Source of the DNA: Pseudarthrobacter sp. NamE5
GTDB lineage: Bacteria > Actinomycetota > Actinomycetes > Actinomycetales > Micrococcaceae
Assembly: GCF_005796225.1 (NCBI RefSeq)
Contig: NZ_VAHO01000006.1
Location: 62,001 to 126,000, forward strand
DNA length: 64,000 nucleotides
Direction: 5' to 3'
Positions 15,671 to 24,144 of the stretch are shown piece after piece. Below the pieces are notes generated by a model. That model had not been told where the DNA came from, searched no databases, and saw only the letters and a list, made by a program, of their open reading frames with translations. The first letter of the stretch is position 1, and each line of letters begins with the position of its first letter. The position numbers were made by a program, and so were the translations under genes.

Positions 15671-17260
15671 GTGAAGGCTTCGCAGGGACTTGAGATCGAG
15701 AAGAAGTACGAGGTCGATGACGACGCCGTGGTGCCTCCGCTGGCGGGACTCCCCGGTGTGGCCCGGGTGGGTGCTGCCCATACTGCAAGCCTCGAAGCCG
15801 TCTACTTCGACACGGACACCCACGCCCTCGCGTCCCGCCGGATCACCCTTCGCCGGCGCACGGGTGGAACTGACGCCGGCTGGCACCTGAAGCTGCCGCC
15901 CCTGGAAACGGCCTCCGGGCCCGAACCCCAGCAGCGGCAGGAGTTGCATGCACCGCTTGGCCAGCCCGACGTCGTGCCGGACAGCCTGCTGGCCCACCTC
16001 CAGGTGTACCTGCGTGGAACGGCAGTGGCGCCGGTGGTACGGCTGCAGACCAAGCGCACCACCCACTCCCTTTATGGCGAGGGCGGCGTGCATCTGGCGG
16101 ACCTGGCCGATGACCGGGTCACGGCTGAGCGGCTTCAGGCTGGGAGCGGTAGCGAGGGACGGGGCCGCGAAAAGCAGCAGTGGCGGGAATGGGAACTGGA
16201 ACTCGTCCACGGCGAACCTGCCCTCTTCGCCCCGGCGGAGGAGCTGCTCTTCCAGGCCGGTGCCCGTCCCGCCGGACATGCCTCCAAACTGGCACGGGCC
16301 CTGGGGGATGCAGCCGGCAGCGCAACTACGGACTCCGGCGCAGCGCAGGGCGAACGCACCCCGGACCTCCGGGCAGGCAAGAAAGCCCCGGCGACCGCCG
16401 TCGTCACTGCATACCTGGGCGCCCAGATAGGGGAGATGATGGCCCAGGACCCGGGGGTCCGGCTGGAGGAGCCCGACGCCGTGCACAATATGCGTTCGGC
16501 GGCCAGGCGCAGCCGTTCTGTCCTTGCCGGCTACCGGAAGCTCTATGCCGCCGGACCGGTCAGGAGGCTGCGGGATGAGCTGAAGTGGCTGGGCCAGATG
16601 CTCGGCGGCCCCCGGGACGCCGAGGTCCTGCTGGACCGCCTTCGCGGTCACCTTGATGAGCTCCCGCCGGGAGAAGGCACCGAGGCCGCCAGGGTGCGGG
16701 TCGAGGGCAAAGCCGGCGCCGCGTTCGACGGCGGATCGCGGCTTCTCCAGGAGGCGTTGAACTCTGACCGCTACTTCCGCCTGCTGGACGGACTGGAGGA
16801 TTTCCGGGACAACCCGCCAGTCCGGCCCGAAGCGGCCGCGCCGGGGCGGGCGGTTGCTTCCCAGGCCGTGGACAAGGCGGCCAGGCGCCTGCGGCGCTCG
16901 CAGAAGGCAGCAGCGCACGCGCGGCAAGGAACAGACCACGAGAACGCCCTCCACCAGGTGCGGAAGGACGCCAAGCGGCTCCGGCATGTGGCCGAATCCG
17001 CCGCCCTGGTGCACGGCAAACGTGCGGAAAAGGTGGCCAAGGCGGCGCACCGGCAACAGAAAATCCTGGGTGACTACCATGACGCCGTCATAGCCCGGGA
17101 CCTGCTGGCCGGTGTGAATTCAGGCCAGAACGAGCCAATCGCGGCGGAGGCGTACGCTGCGCTGCGTCAAAGGCAGGACGAGCTGATCAAGGGCGCCGAG
17201 GCGAAGTACCGTAAAGCCCGGAAGAAATCCCGCGACCTTCTGCGCCGCGGGATCATCTAG
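15671..17260 (+). CDS. CYTH-CHAD domain protein
   Basis: A 529-residue protein. Residues 1 to about 200 form a CYTH (triphosphate tunnel) domain opening with the ExExK signature (LEIEKKYEV) and the strand RRITLRRRTGGTDAGWHLKL. Residues 235-529 form a CHAD domain, an all-helical polyphosphate-binding module with conserved His/Lys/Arg helices (DAVHNMRSAARRSRSVLAG, and ENALHQVRKDAKRLRHVAE). The combination suggests binding or hydrolysis of inorganic polyphosphate or triphosphate. The GTG start has AAGGAC at good spacing, preferred to an ATG 24 nt upstream. Its last 4 nt overlap the end of the convergent PucR gene. Confidence 0.88.
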   Translation: MKASQGLEIEKKYEVDDDAVVPPLAGLPGVARVGAAHTASLEAVYFDTDTHALASRRITLRRRTGGTDAGWHLKLPPLETASGPEPQQRQELHAPLGQPDVVPDSLLAHLQVYLRGTAVAPVVRLQTKRTTHSLYGEGGVHLADLADDRVTAERLQAGSGSEGRGREKQQWREWELELVHGEPALFAPAEELLFQAGARPAGHASKLARALGDAAGSATTDSGAAQGERTPDLRAGKKAPATAVVTAYLGAQIGEMMAQDPGVRLEEPDAVHNMRSAARRSRSVLAGYRKLYAAGPVRRLRDELKWLGQMLGGPRDAEVLLDRLRGHLDELPPGEGTEAARVRVEGKAGAAFDGGSRLLQEALNSDRYFRLLDGLEDFRDNPPVRPEAAAPGRAVASQAVDKAARRLRRSQKAAAHARQGTDHENALHQVRKDAKRLRHVAESAALVHGKRAEKVAKAAHRQQKILGDYHDAVIARDLLAGVNSGQNEPIAAEAYAALRQRQDELIKGAEAKYRKARKKSRDLLRRGII

Positions 17261-18726
17261 TCCCTGCCCGACTTGGCGGCCGAAGGCGGCTGCTTGCCCT
17301 GGCGCGAGGACAACCTGGCGACGGCCAGTGCAAGCCAGAGCTGGACGCGGTCGGCCGTGACCGCGGGGTCGTACCCGGTCAGCTCGGTAATCTGCGCCAG
17401 CCGGTACCGAACAGTGTTCCGGTGCAGCGTGAGTTCTTCCGCCACAGCGGCCACGGAGCCGTTGTTGTTCAGGTAGCTCTCCAGCGTGGCCAAAAGCTCT
17501 GAGCCGTGCGCGGCGTCGAAAGTACGAAGCGGGTTCAACGACTCGCTGGCCATATCTGCCAGGGGCACATCCTCGCTGGCCAGCAGCAGGGACGTCAGGC
17601 TCAGGCGTTCGGGCTCATTGACGGGCAGTCCATGGCTTGCGGCGTCCCGGGCCTCGAAGTAGCTCCACCGCAGCCCGTTCGGCTTGGTGTACGCCCCGCC
17701 AATGCCGATCGTTGCGTGGATACCGGCCTCTGCCAGGTGGTCGCTCAGTTTCCGGGCCAGCGCGGGTGCGCGGCCGCCGTCGTCGTTGACCACCAGCACC
17801 AGGTCCTTGCCCACGACTGCGGCCACGGCGTTTTCGAGCTCCCGCGGCACGGAGGTGCTGACCAGCGCCTTGTTGTGCGCGGCGGAGACCGCCAGCAGAA
17901 CCACGTTCTTCCGGGTGCTGTTCACGCCGACCCCCGCCAGGCGCCGCTGGGCCTCGCTGGTTTCCAGAGCGCCATGGATGACGTCCTCAAGGACCTGTCC
18001 GCACAGCGCACGCTGGGCCTGGCGCTGCTTGACCATGTTGTTCAGCTCCACGCTGATCAGGTTCTGGGCATAGCCGATAATGCCGGAGTCCTCGAAGGGC
18101 TGCCGGACCCACAGCGTGCAGGCGTCGCGGCGGCCGGTGGGGACAGGGTAGGAGGACCACGTGTCCGCGGACGGCGCATCGCTGCTGCTGTTGAAGAGCT
18201 GCGCAGTGAACTGGCTGAGGGCAACCTCGGTGCGCAGCATGCCGCCCAGGTTCTTGAGCAGCTCGGCCAGCCCGCCGCCGGTGAGCAGTGCACGGGCCAG
18301 CACCTGGTGCCCGGCGATCAGCTTTTCGAGTTTGGCGTAGTGGTCCGCGGACTGGGCGTCGGCCACCAGCTTGCCGATCGCAATGAACGGCGTCTCGTAG
18401 GGAACCTCCACCACGGGTAGGCCCCACCGGTTCGCCTCAGCGAGCAGGGCCGGCGGAACGGTGTCATGGGAAAGCCCCACGCCGAACCCGATGCCCACCG
18501 CGCCGGCCCGCTGCACCTGCCGGACGAAGCGCCGTTGCTCAGGTGCGGACCGCAGCCGCAGTCCGGTGGTGAGGACCAGTTCGCCGCCGTTGATGAACCG
18601 GTGCGGATCCTCCAGCTCCGTGACTGCCACCCAGTTGATGTCCTGGTGCCAGGTGGTTTCGGCGACCCCTGCCTTGGACAGCTTCAGGGAGTTCACACCC
18701 AGCAGGGCGGCGAGGGAAATGGCCAT
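17257..18726 (-). CDS. PucR-family transcriptional regulator
   Basis: A 489-residue activator-type regulator. An N-terminal PucR domain (from LAALLGVNSLKLSKAGVAE, including the motif INGGELVLTTGL) is followed by a GGDEF-like middle. A C-terminal helix-turn-helix of the CdaR/PucR type follows (SVAAVAEELTLHRNTVRYRL near residue 425). Its divergent neighbours are an aldehyde dehydrogenase and GABA transaminase, so it most likely senses an amine or GABA catabolite and controls them. TATCCT at 18733-18738 lies 6 nt before the ATG with no Shine-Dalgarno, indicating a leaderless transcript. Its end overlaps the convergent CYTH-CHAD gene by 4 nt. Confidence 0.9.
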   Translation of the reverse strand: MAISLAALLGVNSLKLSKAGVAETTWHQDINWVAVTELEDPHRFINGGELVLTTGLRLRSAPEQRRFVRQVQRAGAVGIGFGVGLSHDTVPPALLAEANRWGLPVVEVPYETPFIAIGKLVADAQSADHYAKLEKLIAGHQVLARALLTGGGLAELLKNLGGMLRTEVALSQFTAQLFNSSSDAPSADTWSSYPVPTGRRDACTLWVRQPFEDSGIIGYAQNLISVELNNMVKQRQAQRALCGQVLEDVIHGALETSEAQRRLAGVGVNSTRKNVVLLAVSAAHNKALVSTSVPRELENAVAAVVGKDLVLVVNDDGGRAPALARKLSDHLAEAGIHATIGIGGAYTKPNGLRWSYFEARDAASHGLPVNEPERLSLTSLLLASEDVPLADMASESLNPLRTFDAAHGSELLATLESYLNNNGSVAAVAEELTLHRNTVRYRLAQITELTGYDPAVTADRVQLWLALAVARLSSRQGKQPPSAAKSGRD

Positions 18727-18792
18727 GGATCAAGGATAAACGGAGCTGGACAAGCGCACTAAAAAGTTGCAGGAAGGGTGTGCAGGTGGCTA

Positions 18793-18821
18793 TTCACCTG
18801 GCACCGGTGCTGGCATAGGCT
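18793..18821 (+). promoter_or_regulatory. Promoter of the aldehyde dehydrogenase/gabT genes with spacer palindrome
   Basis: TTCACC (18793-18798) and TAGGCT (18816-18821) have a 17-nt spacer. The spacer holds a perfect 10-bp palindrome, GCACCGGTGC (18801-18810), placed where an activator or repressor could act. Confidence 0.6.
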
Positions 18822-18893
18822 CAAGGCAGTTCCATCCATCCGCCCTGAATCCCACCCGGGAGCGGGTGGCCACTACGAAAGAGGTTGCACACC

Positions 18894-20324
18894 GTGGTCC
18901 AAACCTTGCAGAACTTCATCAATGGTCAGTTCGTCACGCCCGTCGGCACCACCCTGCTGGACATCGTGAACCCGACCAACGGGGAAGTGGTGGCACAGTC
19001 CCCCGTTTCAGTGCAGGCTGATGTTGACGCCGCCATGACGGCTGCGAAGGACGCGTTCAAGACCTGGAAGCACGTCACCCCGGGCCAGCGCCAGCTGATG
19101 TTGCTGAAGCTGGCGGACGCCATCGAGGCCAACAGCGATGAACTCGTGGAAGCGCAGCACCGCAACACCGGCCAGGTACGTTCCCTGATCGCTTCCGAGG
19201 AAATTGCCGCCGGCGCGGACCAGCTCCGCTTCTTTGCCGGCGCCGCCCGCATCCTTGAAGGCAAATCCGCCGGGGAGTACTTCGAGGGCCACACCTCCTA
19301 CGTCCGCCGGGAGCCCATCGGCGTAGTGGCCCAGGTAGCACCTTGGAACTACCCGTTCCTGATGGCCATCTGGAAGATCGGCCCGGCGCTCGCAGCCGGG
19401 AACACCGTGGTCCTCAAGCCCTCGGACACCACCCCCGAATCAACCCTCGTCCTGGCCCGCCTCGCCGGCGAAATCCTGCCGGCCGGCGTTCTGAACGTGG
19501 TGCTGGGCACCGGCGAGACCGGAGCCATGATGGTGGAGCACAAGGTCCCCGGCCTGGTGTCCATCACCGGTTCCGTCCGCGCCGGCATTGCCGTCGCCTC
19601 CGGTGCCGCGAAAAGCCTGAAGCGCGCCCACCTGGAGCTGGGCGGCAAGGCACCGGCCATCGTTTTCAAGGACGCCGACATCAAGAAGAGCGCGGCAGCC
19701 ATCGCCGAGTTCGCCTTCTTCAACGCCGGCCAGGACTGCACCGCCATAACCCGCGTGCTGGTGGAGGAATCCGTGCACGACGACGTGGTGGCAGCCATGG
19801 TTGAACACACCAAGACGTTGCGCACAGGTTCGCAGAATGACGGGGACAACTACTTCGGCCCGCTTAACAACGTCAACCACTTCAACGCTGTGAGCGCCGT
19901 GGTGGAAAACCTGCCTGCCAACTGCCGGATCGAAACCGGCGGCCACCGTGCGGGGGAGAAGGGCTACTTCTTTGAACCCACCATCATCACCGGCGCCAAC
20001 CAGACGGACGACATCGTGCAGAAGGAGACCTTCGGACCGGTCATCACCGTGCAGAGGTTCACCACTGAGGAAGAAGCGGTTGAACTGGCCAACGATGTGG
20101 AGTACGCGCTGGCCTCCAGCGTCTGGACGTCCAACCACGGCACGGCGATGCGCCTGAGCCGCGACCTGGACTTCGGCGCCGTCTGGATCAACACCCACAT
20201 CCTCCTCACCGCCGAAATGCCGCACGGCGGCTTCAAGCAGTCCGGCTACGGCAAGGACCTCTCCATGTACGGGGTGGAGGACTACACGCGCATCAAGCAC
20301 GTAATGTCCGCCCTCGACGCCTGA
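18894..20324 (+). CDS. Aldehyde dehydrogenase (gamma-aminobutyraldehyde/betaine aldehyde type)
   Basis: A 476-residue NAD(P)-dependent aldehyde dehydrogenase. The catalytic Cys is in FFNAGQDCTAITR near residue 281 and the general-base Glu in LELGGKAPAIVF near 247. The cofactor loop is ITGSVRAG and the N-terminal oxyanion Asn lies in VAPWNYPFLMAIWK. Sequence style and the following GABA transaminase point to oxidation of 4-aminobutyraldehyde to GABA in putrescine breakdown. Start: GTG at 18894 with GAAAGAGG at 9-nt spacing, rather than the upstream TTG. It is followed after 52 nt by gabT, with a short REP-like sequence in the gap. Confidence 0.88.
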   Translation: MVQTLQNFINGQFVTPVGTTLLDIVNPTNGEVVAQSPVSVQADVDAAMTAAKDAFKTWKHVTPGQRQLMLLKLADAIEANSDELVEAQHRNTGQVRSLIASEEIAAGADQLRFFAGAARILEGKSAGEYFEGHTSYVRREPIGVVAQVAPWNYPFLMAIWKIGPALAAGNTVVLKPSDTTPESTLVLARLAGEILPAGVLNVVLGTGETGAMMVEHKVPGLVSITGSVRAGIAVASGAAKSLKRAHLELGGKAPAIVFKDADIKKSAAAIAEFAFFNAGQDCTAITRVLVEESVHDDVVAAMVEHTKTLRTGSQNDGDNYFGPLNNVNHFNAVSAVVENLPANCRIETGGHRAGEKGYFFEPTIITGANQTDDIVQKETFGPVITVQRFTTEEEAVELANDVEYALASSVWTSNHGTAMRLSRDLDFGAVWINTHILLTAEMPHGGFKQSGYGKDLSMYGVEDYTRIKHVMSALDA

Positions 20325-20332
20325 CATCTCCC

Positions 20333-20355
20333 GTTGGTTGAGCCTGTCGAAACCC
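20333..20355. repeat. Short REP-like sequence between the dehydrogenase and gabT
   Basis: GTTGGTTGAGCCTGTCGAAA followed by CCC. The core TTGAGCCTGTCGAAA is a dispersed intergenic sequence I know from many actinobacterial genomes; only one copy was noticed here. Confidence 0.4.
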
Positions 20356-20376
20356 GGAATCGTAGAAAGAAATAAC

Positions 20377-21747
20377 ATGACCACCACCGCATCAGACATC
20401 ACCTTCCGCCTGGAGCAGAAGCGCCGCGTGCAGGCCGACTTCCCGGGCCCCAAGTCCCTGGCCCTGGCCGAGCGCCGCAAGTCAGTCGTTGCCGCGGGCG
20501 TCGCCTCCGGTGTGCCCGTATACGTCGCAGACGCTGACGGCGGCATCATCCAGGACGTGGACGGGAACTCCTTCATCGACCTCGGCTCAGGCATCGCCGT
20601 CACCAGCGTGGGCGCATCCGACCCCGCCGTCGTCGGGGCCGTCAAGGAAGCCGTGGAGCACTTCACGCACACCTGCTTTATGGTCACCCCCTACGAAGGC
20701 TACGTGGCCGTTGCCGAGCAGCTGAACCGCCTTACCCCCGGTGACCACGAGAAGCGCACCGTCCTTTTCAACTCCGGGGCGGAGGCAGTGGAGAACGCCG
20801 TCAAGGTGGCCCGCCTCGCCACCGGGCGAGACGCCGTCGTGGCCTTCGACCACGCCTACCACGGCCGCACCAACCTCACCATGGCGCTCACCGCCAAGGC
20901 CATGCCGTACAAGACCAACTTCGGCCCGTTCGCGCCCGAGGTCTACCGCATGCCCATGAGCTACCCGTACCGTGAGGAAAACCCGGAGATCACCGGTGCC
21001 GAGGCCGCCAAGCGCGCCATCACCATGATCGAAAAGCAGATCGGCGGGGACCAGGTCGCCGCCATCATCATCGAGCCCATCCAGGGCGAGGGCGGCTTCA
21101 TCGTGCCGGCCGAAGGCTTCCTCCCCGCATTGGCCGCCTGGGCAAAGGAGAAGGGCATCGTCTTCATCGCCGATGAAGTCCAGTCCGGCTTCTGCCGCAC
21201 CGGTGAATGGTTCGCCGTGAACCACGAAGGCGTCATCCCGGACATCATGACCCTGGCCAAGGGCATCGCCGGCGGCATGCCGCTCTCCGCCATCACCGGC
21301 CGCGCCGACCTGCTCGACGCCGTCCACCCGGGCGGCCTGGGCGGCACCTACGGCGGCAACCCGGTAGCGTGTGCCGCTGCGCTGGCATCCATCAACACCA
21401 TGGAGGAGTACGACCTCGCCGGCCGTGCCCGCCGCATCGAATCCATTGCCACCGGCCGCCTGCGTGAGCTGCAGGCCGAGCTGGCTGGCGGCGGAACCGG
21501 CGTGATCGGCGACGTCCGTGGCCGCGGTGCCATGCTGGCCATCGAACTGGTGCAGGCCGGGTCCAAGGAACCCAACCCGGAACTGACCAAGGCTGTTGCC
21601 GCCGCCTGCCTGAAGGAAGGTGTCATTATCCTTACCTGCGGCACCTACGGCAACGTCATCCGCCTGCTGCCGCCGCTGGTCATCACCGACGAGCTGCTGA
21701 ACGACGGTCTGGAAGTCCTGGCCGCCGCCATCAAGGCCAACGCTTAA
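20377..21747 (+). CDS. gabT: 4-aminobutyrate--2-oxoglutarate transaminase
   Basis: A 456-residue class-III PLP aminotransferase converting GABA plus 2-oxoglutarate to succinate semialdehyde plus glutamate. Recognisable blocks are NSGAEAVENAVKVAR, then FDHAYHGRTNLTMALTAK, then AAIIIEPIQGEGGF, then VFIADEVQSGFCRTGEWFA (PLP-binding Asp). The Schiff-base Lys is in TLAKGIAGGMPLSAI near residue 297. Start: ATG at 20377 with an AGAAAG site, preferred to an ATG 39 nt upstream. It lies directly after the aldehyde dehydrogenase as the next step of putrescine/GABA use. The succinate-semialdehyde dehydrogenase is not in the window. A strong terminator follows. Confidence 0.94.
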   Translation: MTTTASDITFRLEQKRRVQADFPGPKSLALAERRKSVVAAGVASGVPVYVADADGGIIQDVDGNSFIDLGSGIAVTSVGASDPAVVGAVKEAVEHFTHTCFMVTPYEGYVAVAEQLNRLTPGDHEKRTVLFNSGAEAVENAVKVARLATGRDAVVAFDHAYHGRTNLTMALTAKAMPYKTNFGPFAPEVYRMPMSYPYREENPEITGAEAAKRAITMIEKQIGGDQVAAIIIEPIQGEGGFIVPAEGFLPALAAWAKEKGIVFIADEVQSGFCRTGEWFAVNHEGVIPDIMTLAKGIAGGMPLSAITGRADLLDAVHPGGLGGTYGGNPVACAAALASINTMEEYDLAGRARRIESIATGRLRELQAELAGGGTGVIGDVRGRGAMLAIELVQAGSKEPNPELTKAVAAACLKEGVIILTCGTYGNVIRLLPPLVITDELLNDGLEVLAAAIKANA

Positions 21748-21792
21748 CAGCGGTACCGCATAGAGTTAGCGTCCCCTCGCAACGGCGCGAAC

Positions 21793-21834
21793 AAACCCGA
21801 GGCCCCGGAACTGCCGTTCCGGGGCCTCGGGTTT
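21793..21834 (+). terminator. Intrinsic terminator after gabT
   Basis: A perfect 19-bp stem: AAACCCGAGGCCCCGGAAC (21793-21811) pairs with 21816-21834 around the tetraloop TGCC, ending in TTTT. Confidence 0.92.
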
Positions 21835-21916
21835 TCCCGTTACTTCAAGACCTGGTCATGCAGAGTGCTGTTCCCGGGGAACTGGCGAAGAGCTAACCGG
21901 GCTTGTTGAAAGCAGG

Positions 21917-22951
21917 TCAGTTTGCCTTGGCCTGCCGCTTGGCTGCCCTGTACTTGCCCGCAGCGCGGAGCATGTCCACCGTCAGGACCAGCAGCGCCAC
22001 CCACACCACGCCGAAGCCGATCCAGCGTTCCGGGGTCATCGCTTCGCGGAACACCACCAGTGCCAGGATGAACTGCAGCAGTGGTGCAAAGTACTGCAGC
22101 AAACCGATAGTTGTCATGGGAAGCCGGCGGGCGGAAGCCCCGAAGAACAGCAGCGGAACCGCCGTGATCACGCCGGAGGCCAAGAGCAGCCAGAAATGGC
22201 CGGGACCCTGGGTGGTCAAAGTGGCTGTTCCAGCCACGGCCAGGTACACCATGACGGCCGCCGCGAACGGGGCCAGCACCATAGTTTCCACGCTGAGGCT
22301 GGTGACCGCATCCACCCGGGGGCCAACCCGCTTCTTCACAAAACCGTAGAGGCCGAAGCTGAAGGCCAGGGTCAGGGCAATCCACGGCAGTTTTCCGTAG
22401 GAGTAGGTGAGTACGCCTACCGCCACGAACCCGATGCCGACTGCGGCCCACTGGAGGGGCCGCAGCTTCTCCTTCAAAACGAAGACGCCCAGCAGGACGG
22501 AGACCAGCGGGTTGATGAAGTAGCCCAGGGAGGCTTCGACCGCTTGGCCGGTGGTCACACCGTAGGTGTACGTGAGCCAGTTAACGGCGATCAGGGAGGC
22601 TGCCAGTGCCAGGCTGCCAAACACCGAACGGCTGCGCAGGGCCTGCACTAAAGCGGGCCAGGAGCGGGTAGCTGTGATGAGCAGCGCGCAGAAGACCAGC
22701 GACCAAACCACCCTGTTGGCGACGATTTCGACGGCGCCCGCGGGCATGAGCACGAAGAAGTACAGCGGAAGCAGCCCCCACAGCCCGTACGCCCCGATGC
22801 CAAAGAGGATGCCCGCCGTCGTCTCCTTGTCCACGGCCTTGGGCCCGGCGGCCGTGGCATTCCCTGCGGTCGGCCCCGCGGCGCTTGCCTTTGCGGACGC
22901 CGCTCCAGGAGCTGGGGCGTTGGCGGGGAAGGATCCTTCGGGAGTGGGCAC
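21917..22951 (-). CDS. rarD: EamA/RarD family permease
   Basis: A drug/metabolite-superfamily membrane protein with ten hydrophobic segments. The RarD hallmark GIGAYGLWGLLPLYFF opens TM1, followed by EIVANRVVWSL, then GYFINPLVSVLLGVFVLKEKL at the end of the first repeat, and GLLQYFAPLLQFILALVVFREAM in the second. The substrate is unknown (chloramphenicol sensitivity is described for the E. coli homologue). The N-terminus carries a roughly 50-residue Ala/Pro/Gly-rich tail. I prefer the GTG at 22951, just downstream of a TTATGG stretch. An ATG at 22999 would add 16 residues encoded across the putative promoter. Confidence 0.8.
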   Translation of the reverse strand: MPTPEGSFPANAPAPGAASAKASAAGPTAGNATAAGPKAVDKETTAGILFGIGAYGLWGLLPLYFFVLMPAGAVEIVANRVVWSLVFCALLITATRSWPALVQALRSRSVFGSLALAASLIAVNWLTYTYGVTTGQAVEASLGYFINPLVSVLLGVFVLKEKLRPLQWAAVGIGFVAVGVLTYSYGKLPWIALTLAFSFGLYGFVKKRVGPRVDAVTSLSVETMVLAPFAAAVMVYLAVAGTATLTTQGPGHFWLLLASGVITAVPLLFFGASARRLPMTTIGLLQYFAPLLQFILALVVFREAMTPERWIGFGVVWVALLVLTVDMLRAAGKYRAAKRQAKAN

Positions 22952-23019
22952 GAACCCATAACACCACCTCTGCAGCGGGTATTCCAGCGGAAAGGGCATG
23001 CATTCGGGAAAATAGTCAG

Positions 23020-23034
23020 TAGGCTTGCTTTATG
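23020..23034 (+). promoter_or_regulatory. Leaderless -10 box ahead of the topoisomerase mini-ORF
   Basis: TAGGCT (23020-23025) lies exactly 6 nt before an ATG at 23032, the spacing seen at the other leaderless starts in this window. The -35 region is unconvincing. Confidence 0.5.
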
Positions 23035-23067
23035 ACATTGGGCAACAGGCCGCGGGCGGTCCCATGA
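23032..23067 (+). CDS. 11-codon leaderless mini-ORF coupled to topoisomerase IB
   Basis: Reads MTLGNRPRAVP followed by TGA. The stop overlaps the topoisomerase start as ATGA (23064-23067). The placement, 6 nt after a -10 box and ending precisely on the next start codon, suggests a leader cistron whose translation delivers ribosomes to the topoisomerase gene, which lacks a good Shine-Dalgarno. There is no evidence that the peptide itself has a function. Confidence 0.45.
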   Translation: MTLGNRPRAVP

Positions 23068-24062
23068 GGCTCCGGCGCAGCAACGCCTTGGGCCGCGGCT
23101 ACCGCCGGGTTGCAGCAGGAAAGGGGTTCAGCTACCGGGACCTCGATGGCTCCACCCTGCCGCCGGGGCCGGTCCGGGAACGGTTGGAGGGCATCGGAAT
23201 CCCGCCGGCATGGACCGACGTCTGGATTGCCCCGTTCGATAACGGGCACATCCAGGCCACCGGTGTCGATGCTGTGGGCAGGCGGCAGTACATCTACCAC
23301 CCGGAATGGCGTGAACGGAAGGACCGGGTGAAGTTCAACCGTGCCCTCCAGCTGGCTGAGTCGCTGCCCTCGGCCCGGCGCAGGGTCACCATGGACCTGC
23401 GCAGTGAAGGCTTCACCCGGGAGCGCGTCCTTGCCGGGGCATTCAGGATGCTGGACAGCGGCTCGCTGCGGGTGGGGTCGGAGCGGTACACCAACGAGAA
23501 CGGCAGCCACGGGCTGGCTACCCTGCTGTGCGCCCACGTGCAGGTCCGCAAGGACCGCATCCACCTCAGGTTCCCGGGCAAAAGCGGAAAGGACTGGGAG
23601 TCGGAAATCCGGGACGCCGACCTCGCAGTACTGCTGCGCCTGCTCAAGCGGCGTGGCCCCAACGCCCGGCTCCTTGCATACAAGGAAGGCCGGCAATGGC
23701 GGCCGGTCACCAGCGCGGACATCAACGCTTACGTCAAGGAGCGTACAGGCTCGGATTTCACGGCCAAGGATTTCCGGACCTTGCGCGGCACTGTGGCTGC
23801 TGCGGCAAGCCTGGCCCGCACCGGCGTCCAGCGAACAGCTGCGAAACGTAAGAGGGCCATCAGCCGGGCCATGGTCGAAGCCTCCGAGGTGCTGGGGAAC
23901 ACGCCGTCCATTGCCCGCAAGAGTTACGTGGACCCCCGGGTGCTGGACCATTACCACGAGGGCGAAACCATCGACCCCAAGCGCCCGGACTCAGCTGAGG
24001 CGGAGCTGAGGGCGCTGCTGTACCGCGAAGGGGACGTGGTGCCGCTGGCGAAAAGCGGCTGA
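23064..24062 (+). CDS. DNA topoisomerase IB (poxvirus/eukaryotic type)
   Basis: A 332-residue bacterial type IB topoisomerase, which relaxes supercoils by a transient 3'-phosphotyrosine link. The N-terminal domain begins MRLRRSNALGRGYRRV with the family signature GFSYRDLDG. The catalytic domain carries the active-site Arg and Lys regions (RVGSERYTNENGSHGLATL) and KDFRTLRGT, where most relatives have Trp instead of Leu. The nucleophile Tyr is in IARKSYVDPRVLDHY near residue 290. The start codon is supported by homology. No strong Shine-Dalgarno is seen, and translation may be coupled to the mini-ORF ending on the same ATG. Confidence 0.92.
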   Translation: MRLRRSNALGRGYRRVAAGKGFSYRDLDGSTLPPGPVRERLEGIGIPPAWTDVWIAPFDNGHIQATGVDAVGRRQYIYHPEWRERKDRVKFNRALQLAESLPSARRRVTMDLRSEGFTRERVLAGAFRMLDSGSLRVGSERYTNENGSHGLATLLCAHVQVRKDRIHLRFPGKSGKDWESEIRDADLAVLLRLLKRRGPNARLLAYKEGRQWRPVTSADINAYVKERTGSDFTAKDFRTLRGTVAAAASLARTGVQRTAAKRKRAISRAMVEASEVLGNTPSIARKSYVDPRVLDHYHEGETIDPKRPDSAEAELRALLYREGDVVPLAKSG

Positions 24063-24144
24063 GGCCTAGAATAGGAGACTGTGCGCTACCTGTTGCGGCG
24101 CATCCTCGTGAATCATGGAAATGATCAGTCCAGAAGGGCTTCCG

